Part shown: in pieces, positions 41,476 through 52,781 of the stretch
Layout of the letters: every line of letters starts with the position of its first letter
Position numbering within the stretch: position 1 is the first letter of the stretch
Assembly (NCBI GenBank): GCA_036274895.1
Contig: DASUEU010000049.1
Span: 1 to 64,000, forward strand
Length of the DNA: 64,000 nucleotides
Direction: 5' to 3'
Source: CALMKX01 sp036274895
Lineage (GTDB): Bacteria; Acidobacteriota; Thermoanaerobaculia; Multivoradales; SZUA-115
The notes under the pieces: generated by a model
Databases searched by the model: none
What the model saw: the letters and a program-made list of their open reading frames with translations, nothing else
Told to the model about the DNA's origin: nothing
Position numbers and translations under genes: made by a program

Positions 41476-43622
41476 GAGGGGAGATGGGTTCAGCGGTCGG
41501 TCTGCTTCTGGTGGTGGGTCTTCTCGGCGGGACCTCACGCGCCGAGGTCTCGGCGCCGGGGACCTCGGAAGTCCGCGCCGGCAGCTACCGCTTCGATCCG
41601 CTGCGCCAGGGCGAGCCAGCCCTGCCGGCCGCGCTGCGGGCGCAGAACGCCGGCGGGCTCCGGCTGGTGCAGCTCGTTGGGCCGACCCGGCCGGAGTGGC
41701 TCGCCACCCTCGCCGAGCGGGGCCTGAGGGTGCTCCAGTATCTGCCCTTCCACACCTACCTGGTCTGGGCCGGCGCGGGCGATCACTCGCTCGAGGGGCT
41801 CGACTTCGTGCGTTGGCAAGGGGCCTATCATCCGGCCTACAAGCTCGCTTCCGACCTGGCGGGCAGGGCGGGGCGGATTCGCAACCTCGACCTCTTCGTC
41901 TATCCCGCCGCCGGCCTCACCGCCTTCCTGGAATCCCTCCAGCCTCGGGTCGTCCGGGTCGTCGACGTGTTCCCCGCCCAGGCGGATCAGCTCTTCTTCG
42001 ACGTGCTGGTCGAGGCCGATGCCGCCGCCCTGGCCGAGCTCGCCCGAGTGCCCGAGGTGGTGTGGATCGGCTATGCGAGCCCGGAAGGCGAGCTCGAAGA
42101 TGAGGTGGCCAACCAGATCGTCGCCGGCAATCACGTCGCCGGTCAGCCCCTCCTTGGCTATGGCGCTCACCTCAAGGATCTCGGTGTGACTGGCGCCGGG
42201 GTGATCTTTGCCATCCCGGACTCCGGGGTCGACTACGACCACCCGGACGTCGCCTCGCGCATCGTCGGCGGGGTGAGCTTCCCCGGCTGCGAGTCGGTCC
42301 GTCCCGGGGATGCCTTCGCCAACGGCCACGGCACCCACCTGGCCGGCATCCTCGCCGGCACCGCCGCCGCCGGGCTCGCGGACGAGGACGGCTTCCTCTG
42401 GGGCCAGGGAGTGGCGCCGGGGGCCGGCATCTTCACCCTCAACCCCCTTTGCCCTGGCTTCCTGGCCTGGCCGCCGCCGGGGGGCTGGCCGGCCCTGACC
42501 GCCCCCGCGGTGCGCGCGGGAGCCATCGGCTCCAGCAACAGCTGGCAGACCGGCGAAGGGCCCCAGCACGGCTACCAGGCGAGCGAGCGCCTCCACGACG
42601 TGCTGGCGCGAGACGGCGACTTCGACACCCCCGAGGCCGAGCCCTTCGTGATGGTCTTCGCCGCCGGCAACTTCGGCCTCCAGGGCCTGAGCGCCCCGAA
42701 GGAGGCGAAGAATCTGATCGTTGCCGCCAACAGCTACTCGTCGCGGGCCGGTTCGATCGAGGAGATCTACCCCACCTCCAGCCGGGGGCCTGCCCTGGAC
42801 GGCCGCTGGGTGCCGACGGTGGCCGCTCCCGGCGTGATGATCGCCTCGGCGCGGGCGGACACCGCCAGCCAGAACTGCGGTGCCACGGCGATCCCCGGAA
42901 CCGGCGGGCTCTACGCCTTCTGCCAGGGCACCAGCATGGCCGCCCCCCACGTGGCCGGGGCGATCGCCCTCTTCGTCGAGCGCTATCGGGCGGAGCACGA
43001 TGGGGAGGACCCCAGCCCTGCCCTGGTGCGAGCGATGGTGGTGGCCACCGCCGTGGACCTCGGTGAGCCGGACGTGCCCAACGGCGCCGAGGGCTGGGGG
43101 CGGGTCCAGGCGACCGAACTGGTGGCGCCGTCGCGGCCGGTGCTGGTGTGGGACGAGATCGAGGACCTCACCGAGAGCGACGAGGAGCTCGAGCTGACCG
43201 TCGCCGTGGCGGACCGGACGCGACCGCTGGTGGTCACCCTCGCGTGGACGGACGCCCCCGGGGCCCCCGGTGCCGATCCCGCTCTGGTCAACGATCTCGA
43301 TCTGAGGGTCGAGTCCGCCGGCCAGAGTTTCTGGGGCAACCACTTCCAGGCGGGAGCCTCGGCTCCCGGTGGCGAGGCGGACCGCCGCAACAACCTCGAG
43401 AACGTACGCATCCTCGCGCCGGGGAGCTTCGCTACGATCCGGGTCAGCGCCTTCCAGATCGCCGGCGACGGCGTGCCCAGCAGCGGCGCGTCGCTCGACC
43501 AGGACTTCGCCCTGGTGTGCTGGAACTGTCTCGAGGCCGAGCCACTCTTTGCCGACGGCTTCGAGACCGGGGATCTCTCCGGCTGGCCGGTGGTGGCCTC
43601 GGCCGCTCCCACCTTCTGGTAG
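41472..43622 (+). CDS. Secreted S8 subtilisin-like protease with C-terminal DGFExGD tail
   Basis: 716 residues. A short signal peptide (AVGLLLVVGLLGGTSRAEV) and an N-terminal region (about 25-225), also present in the next gene, precede the subtilase domain. Catalytic residues: Asp about 250 in PDSGVDYDHPD, His about 286 in GHGTHLAG, Ser about 488 in GTSMAAPHVAG. A beta-sandwich follows (about 560-690), with the TLAWTDAPGAPGADPALVND motif typical of subtilases with a P/C-terminal domain. The chain ends with LFADGFETGDLSGW and a few residues. ATG 41472 overlaps the acyltransferase stop; ATG 41484 with AGAGGGG upstream is an alternative start. Confidence 0.9.
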   Translation: MRGEMGSAVGLLLVVGLLGGTSRAEVSAPGTSEVRAGSYRFDPLRQGEPALPAALRAQNAGGLRLVQLVGPTRPEWLATLAERGLRVLQYLPFHTYLVWAGAGDHSLEGLDFVRWQGAYHPAYKLASDLAGRAGRIRNLDLFVYPAAGLTAFLESLQPRVVRVVDVFPAQADQLFFDVLVEADAAALAELARVPEVVWIGYASPEGELEDEVANQIVAGNHVAGQPLLGYGAHLKDLGVTGAGVIFAIPDSGVDYDHPDVASRIVGGVSFPGCESVRPGDAFANGHGTHLAGILAGTAAAGLADEDGFLWGQGVAPGAGIFTLNPLCPGFLAWPPPGGWPALTAPAVRAGAIGSSNSWQTGEGPQHGYQASERLHDVLARDGDFDTPEAEPFVMVFAAGNFGLQGLSAPKEAKNLIVAANSYSSRAGSIEEIYPTSSRGPALDGRWVPTVAAPGVMIASARADTASQNCGATAIPGTGGLYAFCQGTSMAAPHVAGAIALFVERYRAEHDGEDPSPALVRAMVVATAVDLGEPDVPNGAEGWGRVQATELVAPSRPVLVWDEIEDLTESDEELELTVAVADRTRPLVVTLAWTDAPGAPGADPALVNDLDLRVESAGQSFWGNHFQAGASAPGGEADRRNNLENVRILAPGSFATIRVSAFQIAGDGVPSSGASLDQDFALVCWNCLEAEPLFADGFETGDLSGWPVVASAAPTFW

Positions 43623-43625
43623 AAT
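43617..43625 (+). promoter_or_regulatory. Extended -10 promoter of the second subtilase gene
   Basis: TGGTAGAAT at 43617-43625 overlaps the stop codon of the first subtilase gene and is the best match to TGnTAGANT in the window. It lies 80 bases before the GTG start of the second subtilase. Confidence 0.5.
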
Positions 43626-43704
43626 TCCGCGGTCTTCGTCCTCCCAGTGTAGAGATGGCCCCGATGTCAGCGAGGGCCGAAAGCTCCAGAAAGGGGTGTC
43701 ATTC

Positions 43705-46700
43705 GTGAGAAGGTCCCTCGGTTCTCTCGTCCTGGCCCTGGCGTGGCTCGGCCTCGCCTTCGCCGCCGCTCCCACTCTCGCTGCGGAGCCGGACGCGTTT
43801 CAGATCCGCTTCCACTCTTTCCGTTTCGATCCCCTTCGCGATGGCTTGCCGCAGCTCGAGGCCGGCGCCACGGCGGATGCCCAGGCTGCCGGGTTCCGAC
43901 TGGTGCAGTTCGTCGGCCCGGTGCGGCAGGAGTGGCTCGACGGCCTGAGCGGCCAGGGTGCGAGGGTGCTCCAGTACTACCCCCACCACACCTACCTCGT
44001 ATGGTCCTCCGGCGCGGCCCTGGATGCCGCCCTCGAGTCCCTGCCCTTCGTGCGCTGGCAGGGGCCCTTCCAGCCCGGCTACAAGGTCGCCGATGACCTC
44101 GCCGGCCGCTCCGGTCTGATCAGCAACGTGGACGTGCACTTCTACAACCGCGGTGACGTGCAGGCGACCATCGAGTCCCTGGCCCGTGCCGGTGCGACCG
44201 TGATCCAGCACTATCCGGCCCAGCCGGACAAGGCCTTCTTCGACGCCATCGTGCGGGTCGACGCGGCCGATCTCTCCAACCTGGCGCAGATCCCCGAGGT
44301 CCTGTCGATGAACTTCCAGGGCCCACGGCCGATCCTCGACGACGAGATGTCCGACCAGATCCTGGCCGGCAACCACCCGGGCGGTGTGCCGGTGACCGGC
44401 TACAACGCTTACCTGACGACTCTCGGTTATGACGGCACCGGAGTGATCTGGGCCACGGTCGACACCGGCGTCGACTACCAGCATCCCGACTTCGCCGGCC
44501 GCATCGTCGGCGGCTACGACTTCCCCGGCGCCTGCAGCTTCGTCGGGGAGCCAGGCAGTGACTGCACGGGCGGCGGCCACGGCACCCACGTCACCGGCAT
44601 CATCGGGGGGGACGCGGCGGCCGGCTTCACCGACGGCAGCGGCTTCTTCTACGGCCTGGGGGTGGCCCCCAACTACAGCATCTTCGCCATGAACTCGCTC
44701 ACCGCTTCGGGGTCCATCTGGCCCCCGGCCGGCGGCTGGCAGGAGCACTCCAAGCGGGCCGTGCTCGGCTCCGCCGTAGGCGGCAACAACTCCTGGACCA
44801 CCGGCGAGGGCACCAACCACGGCTACCAGGCTTCCGAGCGCACCCACGACTTCATGGTGCGCGACGGCAACTTCGACACCGCGGGCGTGGCCGAGCCCTT
44901 CATCGAGGTCTTCTCGGCCGGCAACTCCGGGCCGGGCGCCAACACCCTGACCGCGCCCAAGGAAGGCAAGAACCTGATCATCGTCGCCAGCTCGGTCAAC
45001 AACCGGGTCGGCAGCATCGACGCGATCTCCAGCTTCTCGAGCCGCGGACCGGCCGCCGACGGCCGCCGGGTGCCGACCATCGCCACTCCCGGTGAGCAGA
45101 TCTCGTCCGCCCGCAACGACCTGGGTGGCAGCTGCTCGACGGCGATCGCCGGTACCTCCAACCTCTACGCCTTCTGCTCCGGCACCAGCATGGCGGCACC
45201 CCACACCTCGGGCGCCGTGGTCCTGATCACCCAATGGTGGCGGACCTTCTCCGAGGGCGGGGCCGATCCCAGCCCGGCGATGGCCAAGGCCCTCTTGGTG
45301 AACAACGCCGTCGACATGGGCACGGCCGACCGCTGGAACAACGCGGAAGGCTGGGGCCGGGTGAACATCACCCGCACCATCGCCCCCGACGTGCTGGTCG
45401 AGTACTGGGATCAGGCCGACGTCCTGGACAACACCGGCGAGAATTTCACTGTGACGGTTGGGGTGCCTGATCCCAGCAAGCCCGTGCGGGTCACCGTCGC
45501 CTGGTCGGACGCTCCCGGCGCCGCGGGTGCCAACCCCGCTCTGGTCAACAACCTGAACCTGAGCGTGGTGGACGGTGCCAGCACCTACCTGGGCAACGTC
45601 TTCTCGGCCGGCTGGTCGACCACCGGCGGCAGCGCCGACAACTTGAACAACCTCGAGAACGTCTTCATCCTGAGCCCCACCGGCGGCGCGATCGACATCA
45701 CCATCAACGCCGCCGCGATCAACGGTGACGGGATCCCCTTCGCCGGGGACGGTACGGACCAGGACTTCGCCCTGGTGTGCTCCAACTGCGCTCTCCAGCC
45801 CGACTTCAGCCTGTCGGCTCCGGGCACCCAGAGCGTCTGCGCGCCGGCCGACGCCGTCTACACCATCAACGTCGGTCAGATCCTCGGCTACACCGACCCG
45901 GTGACTCTGTCGGCCTCGGGCAATCCGGCCGGCACCTCGGTCGGCTTCTCGACCAACCCGGTGACGCCGCCGGGCTCCTCGACGATGACCGTCACCAACA
46001 CCGGCTCGGCCACCGGCGGCTCCTACTCGATGACCGTGACCGGCACGGCCACCGGCCCCAACGTCAAGAACCGCATGGCGGGCTTGAACTTGTTCACGGC
46101 CGCGCCGAGCGCTCCGGTGCTCAACCTGCCGGCCAACAACGCCACCAACGTGGTGGTCGGCCCCACGCTGGAGTGGACGGCGTCGCCCGAGGGGGGCACC
46201 TACACGGTCGAGGTGGCGACCGACGCGGCCTTCACCAACATCGTCTCGACGGCTTCGGGGATCACCGGCACCCAACACACGGTGACCCCGGCCCTCAACA
46301 CCAACACCCAGTACTTCTGGCGGGTGCGCGGCGCCAACACCTGCGGCACGGGCTCGTTCGCGGCCGCCTTCTCCTTCACCACCGTGCCGGCTCCGGGCGA
46401 CTGCTCGCCGGGCGCCACGGCCACCACCAGCTTCACCGAGGGCTTCGAGGCCGGTGCGACCGGCTGGACCTCGAGCGGTACGGGTAACACCTGGGCCGCT
46501 TCCGCGGCCCGCGTACACTCCGGCACCACCTCCTGGAAGGCCGTGGATCCCACCACCGTGTCGGACCAGTTGCTGGTGTCGCCGCCGATCAACCTGCCGT
46601 CGGCCTTCGAGCTGCCGATCAGCTTGCAGTTCTGGAACTACCAGAGCTTCGAGGACCGGACCGGCGGCTGCTGGGACGGCGGCGTGCTCGAGATCACCAA

Positions 46701-47019
46701 CAACGGCGGCTCGACCTGGACGCGGCTCGAAGCCCAGCTCCAGACCGACCCGTACGACGGTCCCTTCGGATCGGGCAACCCCCTCGTCGGCCAGAACGGC
46801 TGGTGCGGCGACCCGCAGGATTGGCTCAACTCGATCGTTGACGTCAACGCCTGGGCTGGTCAGACCGTCCAGTTCCGCTGGCGCCTGGTCTCCGACGGCT
46901 CGGTGGGCCGCGAGGGCTGGTACATCGACGACGTGAAGATCCAGTCTTGTGTCAGCCTGATCTTCGCCGACGGCTTCGAGTCCGGGGACACCTCGGCCTG
47001 GTCGCTGACGGTGCCGTAG
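43705..47019 (+). CDS. Secreted multidomain S8 protease with Fn3-like and MAM/jelly-roll-like domains
   Basis: 1104 residues from GTG 43705 (AAAGGGG upstream; signal peptide SLVLALAWLGLAFAAAPTLA). The N-terminal region and protease domain are paralogous to the preceding gene: shared FRLVQFVGP, YHTYLVW-like and PFVRWQG segments. Catalytic Asp about 253 (DTGVDYQHPD), His about 292 (GHGTHVTGI), Ser about 495 (GTSMAAPHTSG). After the subtilase C-terminal beta domain come an Ig/Fn3-like stretch (about 695-790), a fibronectin-like domain (about 800-895; TYTVEVATDAAF, QYFWRVRGANTCG) and a MAM- or immune-inhibitor-A-like beta-sandwich (about 910-1085; SLQFWNYQSFEDRTGGCWDG). It ends with IFADGFESGDTSAW. 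The added domains suggest binding to protein or glycan surfaces. The upstream extension to 43369 antisense-free but non-homologous sequence is rejected. Confidence 0.9.
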   Translation: MRRSLGSLVLALAWLGLAFAAAPTLAAEPDAFQIRFHSFRFDPLRDGLPQLEAGATADAQAAGFRLVQFVGPVRQEWLDGLSGQGARVLQYYPHHTYLVWSSGAALDAALESLPFVRWQGPFQPGYKVADDLAGRSGLISNVDVHFYNRGDVQATIESLARAGATVIQHYPAQPDKAFFDAIVRVDAADLSNLAQIPEVLSMNFQGPRPILDDEMSDQILAGNHPGGVPVTGYNAYLTTLGYDGTGVIWATVDTGVDYQHPDFAGRIVGGYDFPGACSFVGEPGSDCTGGGHGTHVTGIIGGDAAAGFTDGSGFFYGLGVAPNYSIFAMNSLTASGSIWPPAGGWQEHSKRAVLGSAVGGNNSWTTGEGTNHGYQASERTHDFMVRDGNFDTAGVAEPFIEVFSAGNSGPGANTLTAPKEGKNLIIVASSVNNRVGSIDAISSFSSRGPAADGRRVPTIATPGEQISSARNDLGGSCSTAIAGTSNLYAFCSGTSMAAPHTSGAVVLITQWWRTFSEGGADPSPAMAKALLVNNAVDMGTADRWNNAEGWGRVNITRTIAPDVLVEYWDQADVLDNTGENFTVTVGVPDPSKPVRVTVAWSDAPGAAGANPALVNNLNLSVVDGASTYLGNVFSAGWSTTGGSADNLNNLENVFILSPTGGAIDITINAAAINGDGIPFAGDGTDQDFALVCSNCALQPDFSLSAPGTQSVCAPADAVYTINVGQILGYTDPVTLSASGNPAGTSVGFSTNPVTPPGSSTMTVTNTGSATGGSYSMTVTGTATGPNVKNRMAGLNLFTAAPSAPVLNLPANNATNVVVGPTLEWTASPEGGTYTVEVATDAAFTNIVSTASGITGTQHTVTPALNTNTQYFWRVRGANTCGTGSFAAAFSFTTVPAPGDCSPGATATTSFTEGFEAGATGWTSSGTGNTWAASAARVHSGTTSWKAVDPTTVSDQLLVSPPINLPSAFELPISLQFWNYQSFEDRTGGCWDGGVLEITNNGGSTWTRLEAQLQTDPYDGPFGSGNPLVGQNGWCGDPQDWLNSIVDVNAWAGQTVQFRWRLVSDGSVGREGWYIDDVKIQSCVSLIFADGFESGDTSAWSLTVP

Positions 47020-47036
47020 GACCACGCGGCTTCACC

Positions 47037-47064
47037 GTAGGGGCGGTTCGCGAACCGCCCCTAC
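47037..47064. repeat. Perfect 28-bp palindrome, GTAGGGGCGG-type repeat
   Basis: The half-site GTAGGGGCGGTTCG (47037-47050) is followed directly by its exact reverse complement (47051-47064). Ends match the element at 183-292. It lies between convergent genes and may be part of a dispersed hairpin repeat. Confidence 0.7.
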
Positions 47065-47082
47065 CTCTCACCGCGAACCACC

Positions 47083-47112
47083 AGGGCGCACTTCGGTGCG
47101 CCCTTGCTCTTT
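47083..47112. terminator. Terminator hairpin between convergent genes
   Basis: AGGGCGCA (47083-47090) and TGCGCCCT (47097-47104) form an 8-bp stem closed by the very stable CTTCGG loop, followed by TGCTCTTT. It should terminate the subtilase transcript and could act on the opposite strand as well. Confidence 0.75.
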
Positions 47113-47118
47113 CCGGGG

Positions 47119-48339
47119 TTATTGGGCGAAGACCTTCACCGTCCGCCCGATGGTGTCCAGCATCCGGCGGAGCTGGTCGAAGTCCGGATGGCGGAGGCGG
47201 GCCCAGGCGTTGGCCATGTAGCCGTTGGCGACGGGCTGGGTGGGCGTGCCCGCGGGTGGGAAGTGGGCGTCGATCACCCACTCTCCGAACTGGCGATGCA
47301 CCTCGTCGAGTCCCTGGTAGCCGGCGATGCGGCCGTCGCGGTCGGGGCGCAGGGCGATCATGCCGGCCGCGAAACGGCGGGAGGGAAGTCGGTCGACCCG
47401 GCCGTGGACGATCGCCATGGCCCACTCCCGGTAGAGGTCGAAGTCGTTGGCCGCGCAATAGATGTCCCACTGCGCCTGGCCGGTGGGCCGGCAACCGATC
47501 TCGGAGAAGCGCAGCCCCTTGGGGCCATAGAACCACTCCATGTGGGTGGCCGAGGTGCCGATGCCGAGGGCGTCAATCACCCTGCGCCCCATCACCTTGA
47601 CCTCGTCGTAGCCGGCCGCCTCCATCCGGTTGGTGCTCACTACCTGGGGGGAGATCCAGCGCTCGCGCATGGCCTCGAGCACGTTGGGGTAGTAGTGCGA
47701 GATGAACTCGTGGACCACGTGGCCGTTGACGGTGACGGTGTCGTAGAAGCCCTCGTGCCCCTCGATGAACTCCTCGATGGCGATCGAGGCCCCATGGTCG
47801 AGGCCTATCCCGTGGAGGGCGGCTTCGAGCTCACGGGGGCCATCGACGCGGCTGGTGCCCGAGGCGCCGGCACTGCTGCGGGGCTTCAAGATCAGGGGAA
47901 AGCCCACCTCCTCGGCGAAGCGCCAGGCCTCCTCCGGCTCCGAGACCGCGGCTGACTGGGCGCAGGGTACGCCGGCGTGGCGCAGGGCCTCCTTCATCGC
48001 CGGCTTGTCCCGGCACAGCCAGGCGGTGCGCACCGAGGTGCCGGGGATGCCGGTCGCCTCGCGGACCTTGGCCGCCGGCATCACGTGCGCCTCGACGGTG
48101 GCCTCGAGCCGATCGACCCACTCGCGGCTCTGGGCCCGGCGCACGGCAGCCAGCAGCGCGCGCTCATCCGTGACCGAGCCGACCTGCTCGTAGCCGTGGA
48201 GGTAGCGCTTCACCTCCTGGGGCAGCCAGTCGAGCGGTGTCTCGCCGAGAGCGGTCACGCGCGCCCCGACCTCCGCGAGTCCGCGGACGAAGTTACGCTG
48301 GTAGTTGGGGAAGTTGGGCTCGACGAACAGGACGTGCAT
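47119..48339 (-). CDS. ATP-grasp ligase of unknown substrate
   Basis: 406 residues. The N-terminal preATP-grasp domain (MHVLFVEPNFPNYQRNFVRG) is followed by an ATP-grasp fold (about 110-310): PLILKPRSSAGASGTSRV contains the lysine and Gly-rich loop, IEEFIEGHEGFYD the adenine-contact strand, and FSEIGCRPTGQAQWD the metal-binding acidic end. Such enzymes join a carboxylate to an amine or thiol with ATP. The substrate cannot be inferred; it is not a recognisable purine-pathway enzyme even though guaB precedes it by 21 bases on the same strand. GGGAGGGG directly before the ATG supports the start. Confidence 0.85.
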   Translation of the reverse strand: MHVLFVEPNFPNYQRNFVRGLAEVGARVTALGETPLDWLPQEVKRYLHGYEQVGSVTDERALLAAVRRAQSREWVDRLEATVEAHVMPAAKVREATGIPGTSVRTAWLCRDKPAMKEALRHAGVPCAQSAAVSEPEEAWRFAEEVGFPLILKPRSSAGASGTSRVDGPRELEAALHGIGLDHGASIAIEEFIEGHEGFYDTVTVNGHVVHEFISHYYPNVLEAMRERWISPQVVSTNRMEAAGYDEVKVMGRRVIDALGIGTSATHMEWFYGPKGLRFSEIGCRPTGQAQWDIYCAANDFDLYREWAMAIVHGRVDRLPSRRFAAGMIALRPDRDGRIAGYQGLDEVHRQFGEWVIDAHFPPAGTPTQPVANGYMANAWARLRHPDFDQLRRMLDTIGRTVKVFAQ

Positions 48340-48360
48340 GACCCCTCCCGTGGCGGAAGC

Positions 48361-49833
48361 TCAGGTGCGATCCACCCAGTAGTTGGGCGCTTCCTTGGTG
48401 ATCACCACGTCGTGGGCGTGGCTTTCCTTCAAGCCCGCCGAGGTGATCTGGACGAAGCGCGTTTCCTGGCGCAGCTGCTCGATGGTGGCGCAGCCGGCCA
48501 GCCCCATGCCCGAGCGCACGCCGCCGGTGAGCTGAAGCAGAACCTGGTGGACGCCACCCTTGTACGGCACCATGCCCTCGATGCCCTCGGGCACCAGCTT
48601 GGAGAGAGGGGAGCTGCCTTCCTGGAAGTAGCGGTCGGCGCTGCCGCGGCTCATGGCGGAGAGGGACCCCATCCCGCGGTAGGCCTTGTAGGTCCGGCCC
48701 TGGTAGAGGATCGTCTCGCCCGGGCTCTCCTCGGTGCCGGCGAGCAGGGAGCCGATCATCACCGAAGAGGCTCCGGCCACCAGGGCCTTGGTGATGTCCC
48801 CGGAGAACTTGATGCCACCGTCGGCGATCACCGGCACGCCCCGGGGGGCGGCCACCTCGACGCAGTCCATGATCGCCGTCACCTGGGGCAGGCCGGCGCC
48901 GGTGACGATGCGGGTGGTACAGATGCTCCCCGGCCCGATGCCCACCTTGATCGCATCCACGCCGCGGTCGAGCAGCGCCTGGGCCCCCTCCCGGGTGCCG
49001 ACGTTGCCGGCGATCAGGGGCACCTCGGGGAAGGCCTCCTTGAGGCGGGCCACGGCGTCGAGCACGCCCTTGCTGTGGGCGTGGGAAGAATCGACCACCA
49101 GGACGTCGACCTTGGCGTCGACCAGCGCCCGCGCGCGATCCAGATCCTCGCGAGCGGCCCCGACGGCCGCCGCCACGCGCAGGCGGCCGAGCTCGTCCTT
49201 GCAGGCGCTGGGATACTCGGTGGTCTTCTGGATGTCCTTGACGGTGATCAGGCCCTTCAAGCCGCCGTTCTTGTCGACCACCAGGAGCTTCTCGATCCGG
49301 TGCTGGTGGAGCAGGGCCTTGGCCTCTTCGAGCGTAGTGCCTTCGGGGACCGTGACCAGGTTCTCCTTGGTCATCAGGTCGCCGATCTCCTTCTCGAGGT
49401 TGGTCTCGAAGCGCAGGTCACGGTTGGTGAGGATGCCGACGAGGTGTCCCTCGGCGTCGGTGACCGGCACGCCGGAGATCTTGTAGCGCGCCATCACCGC
49501 CAGGGCCTCGTGGATCCTCTGGTGCGGGCGCATGGTGACCGGGTCGACGATCATGCCGGCCTCGCTGCGCTTGACCTTGTCCACCTCGCCGGCTTGCTGG
49601 TCGATGGGCAGGTTCTTGTGCAGCACGCCGATGCCACCGTCCTGAGCCAGGGCGATGGCGAGGCGGGACTCGGTGACCGTGTCCATGGCCGCCGAGAGGA
49701 TCGGGATGTTGAGTTGGATGCCGCGGCAGAGCTGGGTGGCGAGGTCGACCTGGGCGGGGTGGGTTTCCGAGTAGCCCGGGACAATCAGCACGTCGTCGAA
49801 AGTGAGGGCTAGACGGGGTGCCTTGTGAACCAT
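48361..49833 (-). CDS. guaB: Inosine-5'-monophosphate dehydrogenase
   Basis: 490 residues. Oxidises IMP to XMP with NAD+, the committed step of GMP synthesis. The TIM barrel opens with LALTFDDVLIVPGYSETHP; two CBS domains are inserted (about 95-205); the catalytic cysteine loop is GIGPGSICTTRIVTG, and the flap has GMGSLSAMSRGSADRYFQ with the Arg-Tyr pair replaced in the usual bacterial way. All expected elements are present. The start codon ATG at 49833 lies about 45 bases after a TGCTAGAGT promoter. Confidence 0.97.
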   Translation of the reverse strand: MVHKAPRLALTFDDVLIVPGYSETHPAQVDLATQLCRGIQLNIPILSAAMDTVTESRLAIALAQDGGIGVLHKNLPIDQQAGEVDKVKRSEAGMIVDPVTMRPHQRIHEALAVMARYKISGVPVTDAEGHLVGILTNRDLRFETNLEKEIGDLMTKENLVTVPEGTTLEEAKALLHQHRIEKLLVVDKNGGLKGLITVKDIQKTTEYPSACKDELGRLRVAAAVGAAREDLDRARALVDAKVDVLVVDSSHAHSKGVLDAVARLKEAFPEVPLIAGNVGTREGAQALLDRGVDAIKVGIGPGSICTTRIVTGAGLPQVTAIMDCVEVAAPRGVPVIADGGIKFSGDITKALVAGASSVMIGSLLAGTEESPGETILYQGRTYKAYRGMGSLSAMSRGSADRYFQEGSSPLSKLVPEGIEGMVPYKGGVHQVLLQLTGGVRSGMGLAGCATIEQLRQETRFVQITSAGLKESHAHDVVITKEAPNYWVDRT

Positions 49834-49884
49834 GAAACCGCCTTTCCTTGCGGGGGAGGAGCGGGGGAGAGTCGCAGCGAAAGG

Positions 49885-49893
49885 ACTCTAGCA
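49885..49893 (-). promoter_or_regulatory. Extended -10 promoter of guaB
   Basis: On the minus strand TGCTAGAGT (49893-49885) fits the extended -10 repeated in this window. It would give a leader of about 45 bases before the guaB ATG. Confidence 0.5.
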
Positions 49894-49952
49894 GATCGAG
49901 GAAGGGCGGCGAATGCCCCGCCGGCGGGCACCGGCGGGGAATGGCGGGAGGG

Positions 49953-52661
<2,709 letters not shown>

Positions 52662-52759
52662 CGTTGGCTCGCTGGGGTGGCTCGATGGGCTCCGGTTCGG
52701 AGCAAGGGGATGCAGGCCATGTGCCAGCAACGCTCTCGCGCTGCTGGCGGAACCCGCGG

Positions 52760-52768
52760 AGTCTAGCA
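52760..52768 (-). promoter_or_regulatory. Extended -10 promoter of secA
   Basis: On the minus strand TGCTAGACT (52768-52760) is identical to the site upstream of the acyl-CoA dehydrogenase gene. It lies about 100 bases before the secA ATG, directly after the M23 gene. Confidence 0.5.
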
Positions 52769-52781
52769 GAGTGAGGAAGCC

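Noticed and set aside
47037..47064. Palindromic repeat as part of a CRISPR array
   Set aside because: Only one copy occurs here, and there are no regularly spaced repeats or cas genes. No CRISPR array is visible anywhere in the window.
48361..49833. guaB and the ATP-grasp gene as a purine-synthesis operon
   Set aside because: The ATP-grasp protein lacks features of PurD, PurK, PurT or GuaA. Adjacency alone does not support a purine role.
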